In this document: positions 58,853 to 64,000 of the stretch, one piece after another
How the letters are laid out: every line of letters begins with the position of its first letter
How positions within the stretch are numbered: the first letter of the stretch is position 1
From: Devosia sp. A8/3-2
GTDB taxonomy: Bacteria; Pseudomonadota; Alphaproteobacteria; Rhizobiales; Devosiaceae
Length of the DNA stretch: 64,000 nt
Direction: 5' to 3'
NCBI GenBank assembly: GCA_025452255.1
Contig: CP104975.1
Span: 372,001-436,000 of the forward strand
The notes under the pieces: model-generated
Told to the model about the DNA's origin: nothing
Databases searched by the model: none
What the model saw: the letters and a program-made list of their open reading frames with translations, nothing else
Made by a program: the position numbers and the translations under genes

Positions 58853-59886
58853 CTAGAGGAATGTGACCGTCACCCCGAGTCTCACCATGGCGGCCAATTC
58901 TTCAGCGTCCCAATTGGTCAGGCGAATGCAGCCATGAGAGCCGGTCTTGTCGATCAGGGCCGGCTCTGGGGTTCCATGAATGCCGTAGGTAGGCTTGGAA
59001 AGCGCTATCCACATTGAGCCGACGGGTCCATTTGGTCCGGGCGGGATCGTCAGGACCTCGGTGTTTTCGCCCTGCTGGAAGTTGATTGCCGGATTGTAGG
59101 TGTAGTTAGGCATCGGCGTTGCCTGTTCGACTGTGTACACCCCTGTGGGGGATGGGTTGTCTTCGCTGCCGATTGTTGCCGGATAGGCTGCGAGCAATCG
59201 TCCAGCCTCGTCATAGGCCCGCACTGGCGCAAAGTCTTGTCCGCCACGACTTGGGCTGCCTGCCCCACTCGGTTGGTACCGGTCATCGCGATGAAAACCG
59301 TCTCCCCTGCGCGAAACGTAGCGGAGGGGTTTAACGCAGCCAGAAAATCCATATCCATGTGAAAACGTTCGGCGACCGCCTCCTGAACGCTTTCGTAGCC
59401 AAGAAAGGTCAGTGTTGCCATTTCGGCATAGTCCGAGGGTATGGCAGGCACCACCGCAGCCTCATCGTCCGCTGTTACCTGATAGGTGCCGGTGACCTGT
59501 GCGCCTGTCTCAAGCACCGCCAGCACTTCTGGATTGAGATTGCCGTCGATCGCAAGGCCGTACATGAACTGGAATGCCATGATGGCCTTGCGAACATTGT
59601 CGCTGTCGAAGCCATCAATGACGCCGGGTGAGATACCATGCTGATCCAGCAATATCTGCAAACGGGCGACTGAAGCACTAGGGAGGATGGGCGCGGCTTC
59701 GGTGCCATCCACGATTTCTGGCGTTGTCTCGATGAAAAGACGCCTTTGTAGCCCCACGTCCAAGCCCAGCTGCGCTCCATTGATGGCGTCAGCAGTGAGC
59801 TGCGCAGGTGCAGGCATGCTCTGCGCCATAGCCGTCGGCTGAAGCAAAGCCAGCAGGGTAAGCACGATTTTCAGATGCTGGGTCAT
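58853..59886 (-). CDS. L,D-transpeptidase with peptidoglycan-binding domain (frameshifted)
   Basis: About 343 residues. Signal peptide MTQHLKIVLTLLALLQPTAM; a PG_binding_1 domain (ARLQILLDQHGISPGVIDGF, then AFQFMYGLAIDG); a LysM-like link (PSATFRAGETVFIAM); and the YkuD domain with the catalytic YGIHG and GSHGCIRLTNWDAEEL (His, Cys, Arg). A shift near 59230 lies between the link and YkuD. It crosslinks peptidoglycan or anchors lipoproteins in the periplasm. Confidence 0.85.
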
Positions 59887-59997
59887 TCTGGCTCCAAGCC
59901 ATGGAAAGGTGATTATATGGCAGAACCCATAAAAACTTCCCTGACGGGTCGGGGAAGTTAGTGGAAGGTAGTCCGTTGACGTGCGATAGCGCCGTCG

Positions 59998-60392
59998 TCA
60001 GGAGGCGGGAGTAACGTCCGGCAGGCGGCTGAACGAGAGAGTTTGGCACAGGACCACCACCCGGCAACCCTCAATCTCGATCGTGTCCGCTGCCACCTGA
60101 GTAATGGTGCTCTCCGCCTCGCTGCCGTCGAACATGACGGTGCCCTTCCATTCGTTGGCGGCTGTTTGGTCCGCCTGCATGATCTGCTTGTTCACAAAGG
60201 CTAGATTGCCCTCCGTGCGCGACTCGCCCTGAACCTCAAGAAGGGTTGCGCAGAGCTGCGTGCCTTCGCCGCAAAGGGAAAACTCCGTGGTAGTGCCAAA
60301 TGAGTCGCGCCAGTGCCGTTCGGCGTGAATTCTTGGGCAAGGGCGGCTGACGAAAGCAAAGTGAAGGCAGAAAGAGCAAGAAGGGCGCGCAT
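59998..60392 (-). CDS. Secreted DUF2147-like protein (frameshifted)
   Basis: From ATG 60392 a signal peptide MRALLALSAFTLLSSAALAQ; then, after a shift near 60310, WRDSFGTTTEFSLCGEGTQL, CATLLEVQG and VAADTIEIEGCRVVVLCQTL. The G-W-D-FG--F--CG--LCA pattern resembles DUF2147 proteins. Periplasmic; function unknown. Confidence 0.6.
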
Positions 60393-60419
60393 TCGTCACC
60401 TTTAAAAGGGCAGCAAAAG

Positions 60420-60444
60420 CCCGGCCAACGGACTGCTGGCCGGG
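60420..60444 (-). terminator. Intrinsic terminator on the minus strand
   Basis: An 8-base perfect stem CCCGGCCA/TGGCCGGG with a 9-base loop; on the minus strand it is followed by CTTTTGC. It lies after the minus-strand small gene ending at 60448 and would end transcripts of the genes to its right. Confidence 0.6.
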
Positions 60445-60447
60445 TTG

Positions 60448-60579
60448 CTAATGGATGACCAACGTCGTTGGGCGCCAACGGTTGCTTCGGCTCACCGCCT
60501 TAATTGCAGGCCGCGGCAGGGTGTACCCGTTTTCGGTCAGCCATGCAGTGAACCCTGCGTCGTCTCGGTATCCGGACAT
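60448..60579 (-). CDS. Possible 43-residue small protein
   Basis: MSGYRDDAGFTAWLTENGYT continues to a basic tail (RSNRWRPTTLVIH). It ends 4 bases before the terminator hairpin, which favours a real gene. YRDDAGFTAWLTENGY recalls short phage DnaT/connector-type N-termini, but this is weak. Confidence 0.35.
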   Translation of the reverse strand: MSGYRDDAGFTAWLTENGYTLPRPAIKAVSRSNRWRPTTLVIH

Positions 60580-60601
60580 TTAGGTATTTCGGACGGCTTC
60601 C

Positions 60602-61006
60602 CTAGCGGGGGTCCTGAATGATATAGCGACCATTCTCGTCCAGCTCGTCAGAGTCTACGAAGACAACCGAGCATTGGCCGGTACCGGACACGTGAACAAA
60701 TGAATATGGATTCGCGGTTGCATCATTCACAAGGAGCAAAGACGTACCAAGGGCCCGAGCCAATTGAGAAGCAGACTCAGCAACGTCTGAGCTTGGCAAA
60801 GGTTCGTGGATATACAGAGTCACACGTTGCGAGTAACTGTCTGCGGACGGAGCGTCAACGACGCACGTAGCGAGGACATCTTTGATCTCACTGATGCTGT
60901 GGACAATGTCCACGGTCTCGCTGGGGGTGTTGAGCACGGTTGCTATGGAACGCTGCAGGAGATCGTCGTCCGCGGGGCTTTCCAAAGCGGCATCGAACCA
61001 GATCAT
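60602..61006 (-). CDS. Hypothetical acidic protein
   Basis: 134 residues, intact: MIWFDAALESPADDDLLQRS, DIVHSISEIKDVLATCVVDA and VVFVDSDELDENGRYIIQDP. A small alpha/beta fold is likely, and its acidity suggests an immunity or binding role, but no family is known. Upstream of the small gene and terminator. Confidence 0.55.
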   Translation of the reverse strand: MIWFDAALESPADDDLLQRSIATVLNTPSETVDIVHSISEIKDVLATCVVDAPSADSYSQRVTLYIHEPLPSSDVAESASQLARALGTSLLLVNDATANPYSFVHVSGTGQCSVVFVDSDELDENGRYIIQDPR

Positions 61007-61173
61007 TGTCCGCGTCCCTAAATATCAGCAAACTTCTAGTAGCTATTCGGTCGCCACCCTACAACGGCGTCAGTGAACTACGCTTTCAGCGAATGATGTC
61101 CGCTCTTAATGAGAGACGCCTTGCGTCGCAAAGTCCGCAATGGGGTCGCAAGCGGCGGCTTGGGTTCGAGGAC

Positions 61174-62057
61174 TTATTCCACTGCTCGCCGAATTGAGCG
61201 ACGAGCCAGCAAAGGCCGCGCTACCCGCCGGCCGATGGTGTCGCCGGCTTTCGAGATGCCGCCATCGTAGTCGATCTCACCCGGCTGGTGACGACGAGGC
61301 GTCAGCCCGACATGGGCACCCACCGCCCCGGAATGAACAAAGCGCTGCGGCTGGTCGACAGTCGCGCGGTAGGTCAACGCAACAACAGCGCCGACACCCG
61401 GCGCCGTCATCAACCGCCGGCAGACGGGATCATGCCGCACGACGTCGAGCAGCGTCCTGTGCAACTCGGTGAACTCCGGCGCATGACGCGACGGGTGGTC
61501 AGCATCGGCTCGATGATGGCGGCAAGCTCGGGCAAACCTTCGACCAGCTCACGGATACGCGTCTCGAATCCAGCTTGCCCGACGACGCCGACCTTCTGCC
61601 CGAAGTTGCGCAAGGTGCCACGCAGATCGGCATCGACGTCGAGCATCTTGCGTTGAACCAACTGGCGCGCAGTCAGCAGCATCCGCTTCTCCTGACTTGC
61701 TAGTGTCTTCACATGCACCGGCTTGAACAGGCCGACACGCATCATCTAGGCAATGCCGGGCGCGTCGTGCCGGTCGGACTTGTTGATCTGCTGCGCCTTC
61801 AGCAGCGACTTCATGTGACGGGTCTCGACGCAGATCACGGGCAGACCGACTTCCACCATGCCGTTGACCAGTCACTGCAACAGTGGCCCAGCCTCGATCC
61901 CAACGCGGCCATAATCGACACCGATCGACGTTAGCAGCGTGATGATGTCGTCCGCCTCGGACGGAACCTTCTGCTCGCATATTATCCTGCCGGCCTCATC
62001 GACGACGCACACCGCCGTCTCCAACACCGACACGTCCAGTCCTACAAAATAGGCCAT
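61174..62057 (-). pseudogene. IS110-family transposase, broken
   Basis: From ATG 62057 MAYFVGLDVSVLETAVCVVD, with an in-frame stop after EAGPLLQ at 61872; then frame-changed ICVETRHMKSLLKAQQINKS-like sequence, KRMLLTARQLVQRKMLDVDA, LRGTLRNFGQKVGVVGQAGF and the Tnp20 region MTAPGVGAVVALTYRATVDQ to GEIDYDGGISKAGDTIGRRV. The last catalytic Ser region and the C-terminus are replaced. A different IS110 lineage from that at 10553 (here the GLDVS start, PGVGAVVALTYRA). Confidence 0.75.
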
Positions 62058-62263
62058 CGCCGTTGCTCCTTCCCTCAATGCCGAGGTCAGGTGCGACCTC
62101 GCCAGCATCGTACATGAAGGGACGGCAGCCTCCCGATCTCCGATCACGCCGCAGGCGCCGCGATACACCATCTTTTGGCAAGCGACGGGCTGAACCGGAC
62201 ATTTACCTACACCGATTTGCTCAGAATCATGCACTAGCCGAGTGCGGTGCTACCCGCCGCGCC

Positions 62264-63169
62264 TCACGATTTATTGGATGCTTCTCCCGTCGTCGATTTT
62301 GCGGCAAGGTCGGCATAGTGAGCCATCTCCGCTGCACACCAGCGCTCAAACTCGTCGACCAGCCCTTTCGCGACGAGGACATTGCCTCGATCACTAGCAG
62401 GGACGACCGCCCCCATCTGACGCAGGTGGCCAAGGACATTGCCGACATGCGATTCCGAAATCTGGAAGCGTTTCGCCAAAGCACTGTGCGTCAGCGAGAA
62501 CACCTCTTTGCCTGATCTGAGCCGATAGTGAGTCAGGATCAGGGCCACCAGCATGGGATATCCGCAGTCATAACCGGATAGCGCCAGAACGCTCGGAAAC
62601 ACCGCAATCAGCGTTCCAGCGCTGCGCACATGCACCGCCGAGAGATGGATCATCTCACCGAGTACGTCCGCGTCTTGCGCCACAGGACACGCCGGGGCGC
62701 TGCGCGCAACGGCGTCGTAAGCCGTGACAAACGCGGCGCATGACCGTCCGACCTCGTGAATGAGACTGTCCGAAGGCCTGAGGATTTTCTGTCGCCTGTC
62801 GGTCGCCAACCTCTCAATGAACACAAGCTTACGGGTGCGCAGTGTCAAACAGTAGCTCGCGGTCTGGCGCAGGCTTTGCCCGGAGATAGCACGGAGTCGC
62901 GACAAGTTGGGCACTGGAGCGCCATGGTTGCGCCACCCGTAATACTGCCCGATCAGCATATAGGCCGAATAATACCGCTCCAGTTGATTGAGCAGCTTGC
63001 GGACAGGCCAACCCGCCGGTGCAGGCGCGATCATCGTCTCACAATAGTCGACCACAGCCTGCTGAAAGCGACCATTGGCCCTGAGCGTCAGAGCGTCCAT
63101 GCCATTCCCGGTGCCGCCCAGAAGCATAGTCCTCATCGATGAAACAGGCAAAGTTTGGGGTAGCTGCAC
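62264..63169 (-). CDS. HTH regulator of unknown family
   Basis: 301 residues, intact. The N-terminal 200 residues are helical without known domain (LLNQLERYYSAYMLIGQYYG, HEVGRSCAAFVTAYDAVARS). A winged-helix DNA-binding part lies near residue 230: FSLTHSALAKRFQISESHVG, then NVLGHLRQMGAVVPASDRGN. The gene faces the large Ig-repeat surface gene across about 140 bases and may control it; that link is inferred from place only. Confidence 0.65.
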   Translation of the reverse strand: MQLPQTLPVSSMRTMLLGGTGNGMDALTLRANGRFQQAVVDYCETMIAPAPAGWPVRKLLNQLERYYSAYMLIGQYYGWRNHGAPVPNLSRLRAISGQSLRQTASYCLTLRTRKLVFIERLATDRRQKILRPSDSLIHEVGRSCAAFVTAYDAVARSAPACPVAQDADVLGEMIHLSAVHVRSAGTLIAVFPSVLALSGYDCGYPMLVALILTHYRLRSGKEVFSLTHSALAKRFQISESHVGNVLGHLRQMGAVVPASDRGNVLVAKGLVDEFERWCAAEMAHYADLAAKSTTGEASNKS

Positions 63170-63310
63170 TTTAGCCTTCCGGTCAGAACAATCAAGCAGG
63201 AGGGACTTGCCCTCATCGACGTTACGAGATCAGGCAAGCGATTGACGACCTCAGCAAACCCAAGGGCACAAGCCGAGGCATCGGGCCGTCAGCAATCGGG
63301 TGACCGGGCA

Positions 63311-64000
63311 GTGCCTTGCGGATTTTCGCGGTTGGGCGGCGGTGCTTTTGCCCTCGCCCGAGGCGTCCTTATCCGTCTCGTCAGCCTGTTCCTTGCCGCG
63401 TCGCTCTTGATCGCCCCTGCCCGGGCGCAGATTACTCTGGCGCCCTTCAGCCTTCCCGACGCGGCCGTTGGCGCCTCCTATTCTCAGTCATTTTTTATCC
63501 CGGGCGGAACCGCGCCCTATCACGTCTCTCTTGCCGGCCGCCTCCCAGCAGGAATGACCTTTGCCAACGAGATGATCACCGGGACGCCAACCGAAAGCGG
63601 TACCTTCAGTTTCAGCGTATTTGCCGACGACTCGGTGGGCGCCTCGGACACGCGGGGCTACACGCTGAGCGTTAGGCCACCCGCCATTTTCGCGTCCCCC
63701 GGCAGCCTTCCGGATGGCACCGTGGGTTCGGCCTATTCGCGGAGCCTTTCGGCCTTCGGTGGCACCGTACCCTACAGCTTTTCGGTTTCCGGCACCTTGC
63801 CGCCCGGCATCACCATGGAGCCGACCGGATTGCTGTCGGGTACACCTTCGTCGCCGTGGTCCTACACGTTCTCGGTAGTTGTCACGGACTCGACGACCGG
63901 TGATGGCCCCTACGTGGCATCATTTCCGTACTCTCTGACGATCGCCCCAGCCAGCCTGAGCCTCCCTCCGACCGTGCCAGATGCAATCTCGGGGCAGCCA
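63311..64000 (+). CDS. Large surface protein with putative Ig (He_PIG) repeats, N-terminal part
   Basis: A GTG at 63311 is the best start seen; a signal peptide (RLVSLFLAASLLIAPARAQ) follows. Then tandem repeats of about 85 residues begin: SLPDAAVGASYSQSF/GGTAPYHVSLAGRLPAG, SLPDGTVGSAYSRSL/GGTVPYSFSVSGTLPPG and a third opening LSLPPTVPDAISGQP at the window edge. GxPYxxSxxGxLPxG...GTPT is the He_PIG signature. Such proteins are long adhesins, often with a C-terminal autotransporter barrel, which would lie beyond the window. The frame is clean to base 64000. Confidence 0.8.
   Translation, partial: MPCGFSRLGGGAFALARGVLIRLVSLFLAASLLIAPARAQITLAPFSLPDAAVGASYSQSFFIPGGTAPYHVSLAGRLPAGMTFANEMITGTPTESGTFSFSVFADDSVGASDTRGYTLSVRPPAIFASPGSLPDGTVGSAYSRSLSAFGGTVPYSFSVSGTLPPGITMEPTGLLSGTPSSPWSYTFSVVVTDSTTGDGPYVASFPYSLTIAPASLSLPPTVPDAISGQP

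Noticed and set aside
60448..60579. Small gene as a phage connector remnant.
   Set aside because: The likeness is limited to about 15 residues and no other phage gene is nearby.
1..64000. CRISPR arrays, rRNA and tRNA genes.
   Set aside because: I looked for regularly spaced repeats, 16S/23S signatures and tRNA cloverleafs ending in CCA and found none that I could support.

Overview
The window looks like the chromosome of a free-living alphaproteobacterium of the order Hyphomicrobiales, probably near Devosiaceae. The basis is high GC, the Ugp/CUT1-type transporter set, the SDR/catalase/lipocalin stress genes, the AtsE-like host-attachment protein and IS110 elements. The genus is an inference from protein character only. 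No rRNA, tRNA, CRISPR array or prophage module was seen.

Layout: (1) 1-3833 (+) is a catabolic run: the end of a hydantoinase/oxoprolinase A subunit, its B subunit and a proline-racemase-family enzyme. (2) 4000-12450 is accessory DNA: a P-loop kinase, an MFS exporter, a glutamate-receptor-like channel, a small repeat-bearing lipoprotein with decayed copies, and an IS110 element. (3) 12303-15350 (-) is a tight run SDR-MFS-alkB-xth, followed by a large KatE catalase (+). (4) 18300-25100 is a patchwork of decayed genes plus an intact DUF1778/GNAT toxin-antitoxin pair behind a palindromic operator. (5) 25267-30507 holds NAD(P)-binding oxidoreductases, a divergent LysR regulator, a cupin and an ABC transporter. 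(6) 30700-36960 holds an IS110 stub, a cold-shock protein, an acetyltransferase, a glycosyltransferase, a second SDR, secreted and membrane hypotheticals and a lipocalin remnant. (7) 37083-39028 is an RpiR-type regulator followed by a siderophore-binding protein. (8) 42488-50643 is the most coherent system: a divergent ROK regulator opposite an SBP-permease-permease-ATPase-GDPD-GDPD-IMPase operon. (9) 50650-61000 has many small secreted or stress proteins, a response regulator, AtsE and an L,D-transpeptidase. (10) 61000-64000 has a broken IS110, an HTH regulator and the start of a large Ig-repeat surface protein.

Two themes cut across the window. First, about thirty conserved genes are broken by one-base insertions or deletions while both halves keep full family similarity; several sit in short homopolymers. 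This fits consensus sequencing errors better than mass pseudogenisation, so 'frameshifted' genes below may be intact in the organism. Second, several short fragments of genes or repeats recur at distant sites (lipoprotein repeat, GNAT 3' end, hydrolase piece, a C-terminal coding repeat, a hairpin repeat), and some junk regions are chimeras of unrelated gene pieces. This points to real recombination-driven mosaicism besides the sequencing noise.

The main functional proposal is that region 8 imports and breaks down a phosphodiester of a sugar or polyol: two glycerophosphodiesterase-family enzymes cut it and an inositol-monophosphatase-family enzyme removes the phosphate. This is the same enzyme pairing as AccF/AccG of agrocinopine catabolism, but fed by a CUT1 transporter and controlled by a ROK protein.
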